64,000 nt of DNA from Pseudomonas alcaligenes (GTDB lineage Bacteria; Pseudomonadota; Gammaproteobacteria; Pseudomonadales; Pseudomonadaceae): assembly GCF_041729615.1 (NCBI RefSeq), contig NZ_CP154874.1:2113001-2177000 (forward strand), written 5' to 3'. Positions within the stretch are counted from its first letter, which is position 1. Each line of letters starts with the position of its first letter. The translations under genes and the position numbers were made by a program. Below, one piece after another: positions 20,622-28,611 of this stretch. A model generated the notes under the pieces. That model was given only the letters and a program-made list of their open reading frames with translations. It had not been told where the DNA came from and ran no database searches.

Positions 20622-21250
20622 CGGTCACTGCGGTGATTGAGCGCCAGCACCAGGTTGAGCATCACCGCACCGAGCACCGACAGAGCCACCTTGTCCGGCG
20701 TCACCACGAAGATCGCGCCCAGCACGATGATCGCATCGATGCCCATCTGCACCGCGCCGGCGCGCAGGCCGAAGCGCTCCTGGAGGAACAGCGCGAGGAT
20801 GTTCACCCCGCCCAGGCTGGCCTTGTGGCGGAACAGCATCAGTAGCCCCAGGCCCATGGCCGCGCCGCCGAACAGCGCCGCGTACAGCACGTTGAGGTGG
20901 CTGAAGGCGACCCAGCCCGGGGTCAGCTCGGCCAGCAGGGAGACCAGCAGCACGGCGCAGCCGGTGCGCAGGGTGAAGCCCCAGCCCAGGCGCCAGATGC
21001 CGAGCAGGTAGAACGGCAGGTTGACCAGGCAGAACACCAGGCCGAACGGCCAGCCGGCCAGGTACTTGGCCAGGAAGGCGATGCCCACGGTGCCGCCGGT
21101 GAGCAGTCCGGCGTGGCTGTAGAAGGCGATGCCCAGGGCCACCAGGGCGGTGCCGAACAGCAGGGCCAGGGCATCCTCCCACAGCGGGTGGCGGACGAAG
21201 AGGGCGGCGACCGTTTCCGTCTGCGCGGGCCCGGCGGTGTTGTCAGTCAT
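20603..21250 (-). CDS. YitT-family membrane protein
   Basis: A 215-residue integral membrane protein with about five transmembrane segments, in the order LLFGTALVALGIAFYSHAG, GGTVGIAFLAKYLAGWPFG, FCLVNLPFYLLGIWRL, a fourth around FTLRTGCAVLLVSLLAEL, and later helices. GLLTGGTVGIAF and KASLGGVNILALFLQERF match the YitT/DUF161 family. The function is unknown; transport is suspected for the family. The start MTDNTAG at 21250 is preferred to an in-frame ATG at 21283. It is convergent with the phosphoesterase gene. Confidence 0.8.
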   Translation of the reverse strand: MTDNTAGPAQTETVAALFVRHPLWEDALALLFGTALVALGIAFYSHAGLLTGGTVGIAFLAKYLAGWPFGLVFCLVNLPFYLLGIWRLGWGFTLRTGCAVLLVSLLAELTPGWVAFSHLNVLYAALFGGAAMGLGLLMLFRHKASLGGVNILALFLQERFGLRAGAVQMGIDAIIVLGAIFVVTPDKVALSVLGAVMLNLVLALNHRSDRYVGVS

Positions 21251-21336
21251 GGGCAGAAACCTGGCGGAAGAAGGCGAAAGCATAGGACGTCACCGGCGAG
21301 CGCAGGCGACCTCGATCAATGCCCGTGCAGAAAAAC

Positions 21337-21849
21337 CTAGCGGCGCTGCCAGGTCTCGAAGCGATAGGCCGGGCTGCCCTCGGCGGCCGCGTGCTCCTCG
21401 CGCTCGGCGCACTGCCAGTCGCCCTCGGCGAAGGCCGGGAACCAGGCATCGCCTTCAGGCTGCAGGGCCACGCGGGTCAGGTACAGGCGCTCGGCCAGGG
21501 CCAGGCCCTGCTCGTAGAGCTGGGCGCCGCCGATCAGCATCAGCTCGTCCACGCCCTGCTCGCGGGCCCAGGCATCGGCGCGGGCGATGGCTGCATCCAG
21601 GTCGGGGAACACCTCGGCGCCTTCCAGCGCCAGCCCGGCCTGGCGGCTGACCACCAGGTTGAGGCGGCCCGGCAGCGGCCGGCCGAGCGAGTCCCAGGTC
21701 TTGCGGCCCATGATGATCGGCTTGCCGAGGGTCTTGGCCTTGAAGTGCTTGAGGTCCGCCGGCAGGTGCCAGGGCAGTTGGTTGTCGCGGCCGATCACGC
21801 GGTTGTCGGCGAGGGCGGCGATCAGGCAGAGGGGCAGAGTCGTTTTCAT
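21337..21849 (-). CDS. folA: Dihydrofolate reductase
   Basis: A 170-residue enzyme that reduces dihydrofolate to tetrahydrofolate with NADPH. The sequence shows IAALADNRVIGRDNQLPWHLPADLKHFK, the substrate loop, near the start; IIMGRKTWDSLGRPLPGRLNLVVSR (NADPH site); and MLIGGAQLYEQ near residue 112. Length is normal. Its partner in the folate cycle, thyA, lies a few kilobases away but is interrupted (see 26079). Confidence 0.96.
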   Translation of the reverse strand: MKTTLPLCLIAALADNRVIGRDNQLPWHLPADLKHFKAKTLGKPIIMGRKTWDSLGRPLPGRLNLVVSRQAGLALEGAEVFPDLDAAIARADAWAREQGVDELMLIGGAQLYEQGLALAERLYLTRVALQPEGDAWFPAFAEGDWQCAEREEHAAAEGSPAYRFETWQRR

Positions 21850-21877
21850 GGGCGCGAGGATACCGACTGGCGCCGGC

Positions 21878-23065
21878 TCAGGCCACCTGACTACTGCCCG
21901 GGCGCTTGCCGACCACCCGGTTGCGCCCCTGCTCCTTGGCCAGGTACAGCGCCACGTCGGCTAGGCGCAGGGCGTCGGCCAGGCTCTGGTGCGGCTGCGG
22001 CACCAACCAGGCGACACCCAGGCTGATGGTCACCACCGGCGCCACCTCGGACTTGGCGTGGGCCAGGCCGAGGCGCTGCACTTCCGCGCGCAGGCCTTCC
22101 AGCAGCGCCAGCACCTCGGCCTCCGCCACCCCGTACCAGAGGCCGACGAACTCCTCGCCGCCGTAGCGCCCGGTGATGTCCAGCGGGCGCCGGGCCTGCT
22201 GGCCGATCACCCGGGCCACGGCACGCAGGGCCTCGTCACCGGCGCTGTGGCCGTAGTGGTCGTTGTAGCGCTTGAAGTAGTCCACATCCAGCATCGCCAC
22301 GGCGATCGGCTGGCGCTCGCGCAGGGCCTGGCGCCAGCTGGCCTCGGCGCGCTCGCCGAAGGCGCGGCGGTTGAGCAGGCCGGTCAGAGAGTCGCGCTCG
22401 GCCAGGTCCTGCAGCAGGCCCTGGGCGAGGAAATTCTGGCGGGTGGCGTACTCGAGGAAATAGGCGCCCACCGAGCCGATCACGTTGGCGGTGGCGAGGA
22501 AGAACAGGTTGTACAGCAGCGCCTCGGCGGGCAGGCCGCTGGCCAGCTCCACCAGCAGGTAGCCGAGAAAGGTCAGCCAGCCGCACAGGGCAGCGGCGGC
22601 GAAGCGCAGGCCGGTGAGGAAGTAGAAGAACACCGTGACCAGGATGATGCCCTCGTAGGGCAGCGGATAGTCATGGGCCCGGGCGACCCAGATGATGGCG
22701 TCCACACCCAGGCCGCAGACCAGCGCGCAGACGCCGCCGATCAGCTGCAGATGGCCGTGCAGCGAGCGCCGGAAGGTGGCCAGCCAGGTCAGTACCAGCG
22801 TGGGTGCGATCAGGAACAGGCGGATGGCGAGGATCTTGTTGCGCACCGAGTCCGGCAGGCTGATCGAGTCGAGCACGGCGAAGGCGAGAAAGAGCAGGAT
22901 GGCCACCAGCAGGGCACGGCGCATGCGCACCAGGAAAATCCCGAGGTGATAGCGCCCATAGGCACTCTCCAGCTCATCGTCGAAGCGCAGCAGGCGGAAG
23001 CCCTCGCGGTGCTGGCGCAGGTAGGGCGAGTCACGGTTGACCCAGTCCATGTGGGGCAGCTTCAT
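21878..23065 (-). CDS. Membrane-anchored diguanylate cyclase (GGDEF domain)
   Basis: A 395-residue inner-membrane enzyme expected to make cyclic di-GMP. About six hydrophobic segments occupy residues 45-205. The C-terminal GGDEF domain begins at DSLTGLLNRRAF, has LDVDYFKRYNDHYGH as metal and substrate site, and RYGGEEFVGLWYG as the active-site loop, here GGEEF, which is an active form. An RxxD inhibitory site is not obvious upstream of GGEEF. The start MKLPHMDWVN at 23065 has AGGAG about 8 bases upstream. The sensing role of the membrane part is unknown. Confidence 0.9.
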   Translation of the reverse strand: MKLPHMDWVNRDSPYLRQHREGFRLLRFDDELESAYGRYHLGIFLVRMRRALLVAILLFLAFAVLDSISLPDSVRNKILAIRLFLIAPTLVLTWLATFRRSLHGHLQLIGGVCALVCGLGVDAIIWVARAHDYPLPYEGIILVTVFFYFLTGLRFAAAALCGWLTFLGYLLVELASGLPAEALLYNLFFLATANVIGSVGAYFLEYATRQNFLAQGLLQDLAERDSLTGLLNRRAFGERAEASWRQALRERQPIAVAMLDVDYFKRYNDHYGHSAGDEALRAVARVIGQQARRPLDITGRYGGEEFVGLWYGVAEAEVLALLEGLRAEVQRLGLAHAKSEVAPVVTISLGVAWLVPQPHQSLADALRLADVALYLAKEQGRNRVVGKRPGSSQVA

Positions 23066-23191
23066 GGCCGCGCTCCTCTCGTTGTTATGCCTGCAGCCTA
23101 GTCGCAGGCGCAGCGGCATCACAACCCGGGCTTCCCCCGGGGCGCAGCGCAGCGGTTATGCTTGGACCTCGACCCGCAAACGGAATGCCGC

Positions 23192-24583
23192 GTGACAGAC
23201 AGCCCCCTGCCTCCCCGCTCGCGCCTGCAACGCCTCTGGCTGTGCGAGACCATCCGCCTGCGCGAGGAACATGCCGGCCCGCTGGAAGACGCCGAGGCCA
23301 ACCGCCTGGCGCGCCAGACCGGCGGCGACCTGGCGGCGCGCATCGAGGCCCGCGCCCTGTGCCTCGCCGCGCGCGACGGCCAGACCGGCGCGCTGCGGCA
23401 CTGGCTGCAGGGCGCGCGCCTGGCCCTGCTGGCGCTGGCCCTGCTGGCCCTGGCCGGCGGCGTCGGCCTGGCCTTCGCCGCCTTGGGCGATAGCAGCCCG
23501 GTCAACCTGTTCTGGGCCCTGGGCAGCCTGCTCGGCCTGCACCTCGCCACCCTGCTCGCCTGGCTGCTCGGCCTGCTGCTGGCCGGCGAGCACCAGGCCG
23601 CCCTCGGCCGCCTGTGGCTGTGGCTCAGCGAGAAGCTGGCGCGCGACGCCGCGGCCGCCCAGCTCGGCCCGGCGCTGGTCCTGCTGCTGCAGCGCCGACG
23701 GCTCAACCGCTGGCTGCTCGGCGCACTGGTGCACGGCCTGTGGCTGCTGGCGCTGGGCGCCGCCCTGGTGATGCTGCTCCTGCTGCTGAGCACCCGCCGC
23801 TATGGCTTCGTCTGGGAGACCACCCTGCTCTCGGCCGACACCTTCGTCGCCCTCACCCACCTGCTCGGCGGCCTGCCCGCCCTGCTCGGCTTCCCCCTGC
23901 CGGACGTGGAGACCATCCGCGCCAGCGGCGAGGCCGCGCTGGCCGACGAGGCCGCCCGCCATGCTTGGGCCGGCTGGCTGCTCGGCGTGCTGCTGGTGTT
24001 CGGCCTGCTGCCGCGCGCCCTGCTTCTGCTGCTGTGTCTGTGGCGCTGGCAGCGGGGCCAGGCCCGCCTGACGCTGGAGCTGAACGACCCCGCCTATCGC
24101 CTGCTGGCCGAGCGCCTGCAGCCGCCCGCCGAGCGCCTCGGGGTGATCGACGTGGCACCCGCCGCCCTGCCCGAGAGCCGCGCCGGCGCCAACCTGCAGG
24201 CCAGCGCCGGCGCCCTGCTGGTGGCAGTGGAGCTGGACGACCGCCGGCCCTGGCCGCCGCCGCTGCCCGCTGCGGTGGCCGATGCCGGCGTGCTGGACAG
24301 CCGCGAGCAGCGCCAGCACCTGCTCGACCAGCTCGGCCGCTTCCCGCCGGCGCGCCTGGCGGTGGCCGTCGACCCGCGCCGCTCGCCGGACCGCGGCACC
24401 CTGGCGCTGCTCGGCGAGCTGTCGCGCACGGCGGGAGACACGCGCATCTGGCTGCTGCCGCCGGCGCCCGGCGAGGCGCTGGACAGCCAGCGCCTGGGCG
24501 ACTGGCACGAGGCCCTGCAGCGCCTCGGCCTGGCCTTCTCCGACGCGGCGCCGCTGGCCTGGCTGGAGCGCGGCCATGACTGA
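23192..24583 (+). CDS. DUF2868 family membrane protein
   Basis: A 463-residue membrane protein with hydrophobic segments about residues 72-100, 108-135, 180-205 and 260-285, separated by a loop (RYGFVWETTLLSADTFV) that is conserved in DUF2868 proteins. The GTG start at 23192 (VTDSPLPPRSRLQRLWLCETIRLREE) is chosen because no good ATG fits and the N-terminal WLCETIRLREE block is the known start of the family. The next gene encodes a DUF3482 GTPase; the pair is commonly adjacent in Pseudomonas. The cellular role is unknown. Confidence 0.82.
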   Translation: MTDSPLPPRSRLQRLWLCETIRLREEHAGPLEDAEANRLARQTGGDLAARIEARALCLAARDGQTGALRHWLQGARLALLALALLALAGGVGLAFAALGDSSPVNLFWALGSLLGLHLATLLAWLLGLLLAGEHQAALGRLWLWLSEKLARDAAAAQLGPALVLLLQRRRLNRWLLGALVHGLWLLALGAALVMLLLLLSTRRYGFVWETTLLSADTFVALTHLLGGLPALLGFPLPDVETIRASGEAALADEAARHAWAGWLLGVLLVFGLLPRALLLLLCLWRWQRGQARLTLELNDPAYRLLAERLQPPAERLGVIDVAPAALPESRAGANLQASAGALLVAVELDDRRPWPPPLPAAVADAGVLDSREQRQHLLDQLGRFPPARLAVAVDPRRSPDRGTLALLGELSRTAGDTRIWLLPPAPGEALDSQRLGDWHEALQRLGLAFSDAAPLAWLERGHD

Positions 24584-24589
24584 TGGCAC

Positions 24590-24690
24590 CCTCTCCCCAG
24601 CCCTCTCCCATCAATGGGAGAGGGGGCAGTCCGTGCATTCTGTGACCAGCTGGAGTCACCCCTACCCCGCTGGCGGGAGATGGATCGAGG
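24590..24690. repeat. REP-like palindromic element between DUF2868 and DUF3482 genes
   Basis: CCCTCTCCCA (24601-24610) and TGGGAGAGGG (24615-24624) form a perfect 10-bp hairpin, with a second partial copy of the CCCTCTCCCC word just before it and GCTGGCGGGAGATGG near 24669. Such words are typical of dispersed intergenic REP-type repeats in Pseudomonas. It separates two genes that otherwise would nearly touch. Confidence 0.55.
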
Positions 24691-24703
24691 AAGAGGGCCG
24701 CCG

Positions 24704-26074
24704 ATGACCAGGCCGCTGAAACTCGCCGTGGTCGGCCACACCAATGTCGGCAAGACCTCGCTGCTGCGCACCCTGCTGCGCGACGTCGGTTTCGGCGAGG
24801 TCTCGCACCGCCCCAGCACCACCCGCCACGTCGAGGGCGCGCGCCTGTCGGTGCATGGCGAGGCGCTGCTGGAGCTGTACGACACCCCCGGCCTGGAGGA
24901 CGCCATCGCCCTGCTCGAGCACCTGGAGCGCCTGGATCGCCCCGGTGAGCGGCTGGATGGCCCGGCACGCATCGCCCGCTTCCTCGATGGCGCCGAGGCC
25001 CGCCAGCGCTTCGAGCAGGAGGCCAAGGTGCTGCGCCAGCTGCTGGCCAGCGACGCCGGCCTGTACGTGATCGACGCCCGCGAGCCGGTGCTGGCCAAGT
25101 ACAAGGACGAGCTGGCGGTGCTGGCCGGTTGCGGCAAGCCGCTGCTGCCGGTGCTCAACTTCACCCACGCCGCCAGCCAGCGCGAGGACGAGTGGCGCGC
25201 GGCCCTGGCTCGCCTGGGCCTGCACGCGCGTGTAGCGTTCGACACGGTGGCGCCGCCGCTGGACGGCGAGCGTCGCCTGTACGAGAGCCTGGCCCTGCTG
25301 ATCGAATCGGCGCGGCCGCAGCTGGAGCGCCTGATCGCCGACCATGAGGCGCAGGCCGAGGCCCGTCGCCAGGCCGGCGCACGGCTGATCGCCGAGCTGC
25401 TGCTCGATTGCGCCGCCGGCCGCCGCAGTGTGGCCGGCCAGGCGCCGATCGAGCGGGGCGAGATCGCCGCCCTGCACCAGGCGGTGCGCCAGCGCGAGCA
25501 GCAGTGCGTCGAGGCCCTGCTACGCCTGTATGCCTTCCGCGCGGACGACGCCCGCACCGGCGAGCTGCCGCTGACGGACGGACGCTGGGGCGACGATCTG
25601 TTCAACCCGGAAACCCTGCGCCAGCTGGGGGTGAAAGTCGGTGGCGGGATGGCGGCCGGCGCCGCCACCGGCGTGGGCATCGACCTGCTGGTGGGTGGCA
25701 TCACCCTGGGCGCCGCCGCGCTGCTCGGCGCCCTGGCCGGCGGCGGCCTGCAGACCGCGCGCAACTATGGCGGGCGCCTGCTCGGCAAGCTCAGGGGGCA
25801 ACGCGAACTGACGGTGGACGACCAGGTGCTGCGCCTGCTCGCCCTGCGCCAGCGCCAGCTGCTGGCAGCCCTGGCGCAGCGCGGCCACGCGGCGACCACG
25901 GCGATCCGCCTGGACACGCCGCAGGACCAGGCCTGGCGCCAGGCGCCACTGCCACAGGCGCTGCACAGGGCCCGCGCCCACCCCGAGTGGTCCTCGCTCA
26001 ACCCCGGCGCACGCCTGGAGCAGAGCGAGCGGCGCGCGCAAGTGGAAGCCCTGGCGGCCGAGCTGGGCGGCTAG
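24704..26074 (+). CDS. GTPase with DUF3482 domain
   Basis: A 456-residue P-loop GTPase. G1 is GHTNVGKTSLLRTL (about residues 11-24), G3 is DTPG (about residue 59), and LPVLNFTHA replaces the usual NKxD (G4), a variant seen in this family. The C-terminal half (about 300-385) holds a glycine/alanine-rich hydrophobic region, GGGMAAGAATGVGIDLLVGG, able to insert in membrane. The start at 24704 (MTRPLKLAVVG) is used because the frame upstream runs into the REP-like repeat. It is coupled to the DUF2868 gene. The role is unknown. Confidence 0.85.
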   Translation: MTRPLKLAVVGHTNVGKTSLLRTLLRDVGFGEVSHRPSTTRHVEGARLSVHGEALLELYDTPGLEDAIALLEHLERLDRPGERLDGPARIARFLDGAEARQRFEQEAKVLRQLLASDAGLYVIDAREPVLAKYKDELAVLAGCGKPLLPVLNFTHAASQREDEWRAALARLGLHARVAFDTVAPPLDGERRLYESLALLIESARPQLERLIADHEAQAEARRQAGARLIAELLLDCAAGRRSVAGQAPIERGEIAALHQAVRQREQQCVEALLRLYAFRADDARTGELPLTDGRWGDDLFNPETLRQLGVKVGGGMAAGAATGVGIDLLVGGITLGAAALLGALAGGGLQTARNYGGRLLGKLRGQRELTVDDQVLRLLALRQRQLLAALAQRGHAATTAIRLDTPQDQAWRQAPLPQALHRARAHPEWSSLNPGARLEQSERRAQVEALAAELGG

Positions 26075-26078
26075 ACCG

Positions 26079-26360
26079 TTACACCGCCACCGGCGCGGGA
26101 ATGTGCGGGTGGGCCTGGTAGTTCTGCAGCTCGAAGTCCTCGAAACGGAAGGCAAACAGGTCCTTCACTGCGGGGTTGAGCTTCATGGTCGGCAGCGGCA
26201 GCGGCTCGCGGGTCAGCTGCAGGTCGGCCTGCTCGAGGTGGTTGGCGTACAGGTGGCAGTCACCGCCGGTCCAGACGAAATCGCCCGGTTCGAGGTCGCA
26301 GACCTGGGCGATCATCATGGTCAGCAGGGCGTAGCTGGCGATGTTGAACGGCACGCCGAG
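26079..26360 (-). pseudogene. thyA: Thymidylate synthase, 3' fragment (interrupted by the insertion)
   Basis: The last 93 codons of thyA and its stop are intact: [32 protein letters not shown] (dUMP-binding region) and [11 protein letters not shown] all match thymidylate synthase. Codons before LGVPF encode sequence unrelated to ThyA ([10 protein letters not shown]), so similarity ends at about 26360. About two thirds of the protein, including the catalytic cysteine block, is missing from the window. The frame stays open into the foreign DNA up to an ATG at 26450, which would not give an active enzyme. Either thyA is restored at the far end of the insertion or the cell carries another dTMP source. 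Confidence 0.9.
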
Positions 26361-26638
26361 CGGATTTACCACCCCACCCAGCTGCACATTACGTGAAGAT
26401 CGAATGCCTTCACGGAAAGAATCTATGTGTGCATTATGGAACATGCACATACACTATGCAAGATCTTTTTTCAATATTTTGCTCGCCGACCCGCCAATCA
26501 GCCCCAAAACCCCAGCTATCAACCGCCAAGCACATCCTTTCAGGTTTCCAGGCAATTGTTAGCTGCTGACTACGACCCCGATACCACCTGCTCCCTCAAC
26601 CAAGACAGCGCCAAGACAAAGCAGCTCCGAAGAGGACA
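26361..26638. other. Left end of the genomic insertion, non-coding
   Basis: No convincing gene is seen. Composition turns AT-richer directly after 26360. Two short inverted repeats lie close to the junction: CGTGAAG (26392-26398) with CTTCACG (26408-26414), and TGTGCAT (26428-26434) with ATGCACA (26443-26449). They could be recombinase-binding sites. No integrase is adjacent. Confidence 0.5.
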
Positions 26639-27100
26639 TTACTCTTCACCCTTAGGCCAGTGCCGCTGAACCGTCCTGATTGTCACCCCCAGCCTGCGAG
26701 CAACCTCTTCCTTGTGCAGCCCCTCACGCTGCATCCGCATTACAGCGGCACGAGCGCTGTTCGCTTTCTGCCTTTGCATATCGCGCACAACGTCATCCTG
26801 TGCACCCCCACCAAGGCGACCTGTACCCAACAGCCTTCCAAGCCTTGCAGCACTTACAGCGATCTGCTCATCAACGCTCAGACCAGAACGGCGCGCCTCG
26901 ACAATTAAAAACACGTCGCTTGGAGCAACGCCGAGCACTTCACAGAGACCAACCAAGGACTCGATCTTTATGACTGCCAGGCCGTTTTCAACCTGACTCA
27001 GGTTCGCAACGCTCAGCGCCTCACTGCAATCCGTGAGCGTAAGACCGGCCTGCAACCTAACGTCACGCAGCACCTGCCCCAACACCGCTTCGTACCGCAT
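26639..27100 (-). CDS. XRE-family regulator with second C-terminal helix-turn-helix
   Basis: A 153-residue DNA-binding protein. The N-terminal XRE helix-turn-helix spans about residues 7-62 (QVLRDVRLQAGLTLTDCSEAL, then NLSQVENG and LCEVLGVAPSDVF). The C-terminus, about 110-150, holds another helix-turn-helix of resolvase/Hin style (MQREGLHKEEVARRLGVTIRTVQRHW). The start at 27100 (MRYEAVLGQVL) is more likely than 27148. It is divergent from three small genes and has a nested palindrome in front of it. It likely regulates itself and the divergent unit. It is the first gene inside the insertion. Confidence 0.8.
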   Translation of the reverse strand: MRYEAVLGQVLRDVRLQAGLTLTDCSEALSVANLSQVENGLAVIKIESLVGLCEVLGVAPSDVFLIVEARRSGLSVDEQIAVSAARLGRLLGTGRLGGGAQDDVVRDMQRQKANSARAAVMRMQREGLHKEEVARRLGVTIRTVQRHWPKGEE

Positions 27101-27141
27101 TTTGTTTGAGCCCAAAAATTGAGCATCAGACCAGCTTTGAC

Positions 27142-27180
27142 GCGACACCTCTTTATCGCCTACGATAAATTAAATGTCGC
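27142..27180. promoter_or_regulatory. Nested palindromic operator
   Basis: The inner repeat TTTATCG (27152-27158) and CGATAAA (27163-27169) is enclosed by the outer repeat GCGACA (27142-27147) and TGTCGC (27175-27180), with nearly the same centre. It lies 42 bases upstream of the XRE-type gene and in front of the divergent genes, so it is a good candidate binding site for that regulator. Confidence 0.55.
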
Positions 27181-27247
27181 ATGAGCATATCAGCAAATCC
27201 CGTCAATAAATTCCATTTGAAATCATCGCCGCATAGGAGCAGGCGTG

Positions 27248-27400
27248 ATGGCATCAAGCGAAAGCCCTGGCCTACAGGGCCTGAAACCTCAGTTCCAAGC
27301 GCAAATGATTCCGATCTTCCTGCCAGACGAAATAGCAACTGAAGAGATATTTGAAGCGGAGAAACATGATGGCTGCCCAGGCAGGACATATAGACTTTGA
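27248..27400 (+). CDS. Short hypothetical protein (50 aa)
   Basis: An open frame of 50 codons starting with ATG after AGGAGCAGGCGTG, a very good ribosome site. The peptide (MASSESPGLQGLKPQF, ending CPGRTYRL) has no recognisable domain. Its 3' end overlaps the next gene by 35 bases in another frame, which suggests translational coupling. It heads a plus-strand set of three small genes divergent from the XRE-type regulator. It could instead be a leader peptide. Confidence 0.45.
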   Translation: MASSESPGLQGLKPQFQAQMIPIFLPDEIATEEIFEAEKHDGCPGRTYRL

Positions 27401-27815
27401 ATTCAAGTCCGAAAGCGCGGGCCTCTGGTGCCTTAACAAAAAAGGTAGCGAGCGCTGGATGAGTATCACGCTTGCGAGCAAGGAAACTGATGGCGTTGTA
27501 AATACCATCGCTACTAATGACCCCGAGATCATCAAACGAACGCTAGAAGAACCAGGTGAAGGACTGTACATCCGTAGCTTTCAAGCGGTCGTGAGCTGCG
27601 ACTTTCCCGACAATAAAGGTATTGCCGTAGCGGATGTCCTAAAGCTCATCGAGGAGCGAACCAAGCGCGGCGAGCTATTTCACCTCGTCCACACAAGGTT
27701 TGGTTGCTATCAATTTGGTGGCCCCTCCAAGCTCATGGCCAGCCAGGTACAAATGGGTTCAGATGTAGTGCTCTACGCCGCTGAATCTCCATCGCGTCGC
27801 TATTACGGAGGCTAA
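27366..27815 (+). CDS. Hypothetical protein (149 aa)
   Basis: A soluble 149-residue protein without a signal peptide or membrane segment. I do not recognise the family. The start ATGATG at 27366 follows GCGGAGAAAC. Features: an acidic N-terminal part, VVSCDFPDNKGIAVADVLKLIEERTKRGELF in the middle, and a C-terminal AAESPSRRYYGG. The gene is followed after 3 bases by the next one, so they form an operon. Confidence 0.6.
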   Translation: MMAAQAGHIDFEFKSESAGLWCLNKKGSERWMSITLASKETDGVVNTIATNDPEIIKRTLEEPGEGLYIRSFQAVVSCDFPDNKGIAVADVLKLIEERTKRGELFHLVHTRFGCYQFGGPSKLMASQVQMGSDVVLYAAESPSRRYYGG

Positions 27816-27818
27816 TCG

Positions 27819-28217
27819 ATGGAAAAGTTAAACGAAATAACCGCTTTGCTCTTTAGTGCTGGACTGCCGATGCCAGGAGCCAAGGTCAGTCAGGATGAAG
27901 CTGTAAGGATTGTCCGTGAGCGCTACCCATATGCCGAATACTGCATCGTGTCGAACTGGCGGTGGATTGATTTAGAAGTGACCCCAGTCCAGCTCTCTGA
28001 GCTAACCAACACAAATCGAAAGCCCGCAGTTATCTACGCAGATACCGTGATCTACGATAGCAGTCGCCGATGGGATGTCGGCGACTTCGTGCGTACAAGT
28101 TTCCTCCATAAATTCGAAGACGGCTTCATATTTAAGACTCTAAATACTGCTTACATACTCATTGGTAATGGTGTGAGGAAAAGAGCGACCCTAGAAGCTA
28201 TTGGGCGTATTTTTTGA
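27819..28217 (+). CDS. Hypothetical protein (132 aa)
   Basis: A soluble 132-residue protein of unknown function. The ATG has ACGGAGG upstream and starts 3 bases after the previous stop. The segments VRERYPYAEYCIVSNWRWIDL and a C-terminal TVIYDSSRRWDVGDFVRTS, then LIGNGVRKRATLEAIGRIF, look well conserved (aromatic and charged pattern), as for small genes found on Pseudomonas islands. No catalytic motif is visible. Confidence 0.6.
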   Translation: MEKLNEITALLFSAGLPMPGAKVSQDEAVRIVRERYPYAEYCIVSNWRWIDLEVTPVQLSELTNTNRKPAVIYADTVIYDSSRRWDVGDFVRTSFLHKFEDGFIFKTLNTAYILIGNGVRKRATLEAIGRIF

Positions 28218-28611
28218 TACCAATCACTGAATTATCGCGACGAACTAAGATACACCTTATAAAAGCGCAGAGCGCTCAATGTTCATGGCCTGTAACCGGA
28301 TACCTAATAAACATATACATCTGCACCAGATCTGGCATAGGTTGCGTTTCTGGCCACCAAGGCTAACGAAAGCGTTTCAGGGAGGGAGCTAAAACTCGAA
28401 CATCAGATGTAATACATCTTTACTGCGAAGGGGGCTTCTGGGTACTTCACACCACAAGCAGCAGCTTCTACGTTATCGTGACGTTTGAGTGCACATATGG
28501 CTGGTATTCGCTGATGCAGTTCAAGCCTTCTGGGCAAGCCAAACTTCACTTACCCCTACGCCTACTACACTAATCTCTCTTCCTGACCAACCTTCGGCCT
28601 ATGAACAAGGA
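28218..28611. other. Intergenic region without recognisable gene
   Basis: About 390 bases between convergent genes. No frame has a good start, ribosome site or recognisable product. It is probably a junction between separately acquired modules. Confidence 0.4.
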
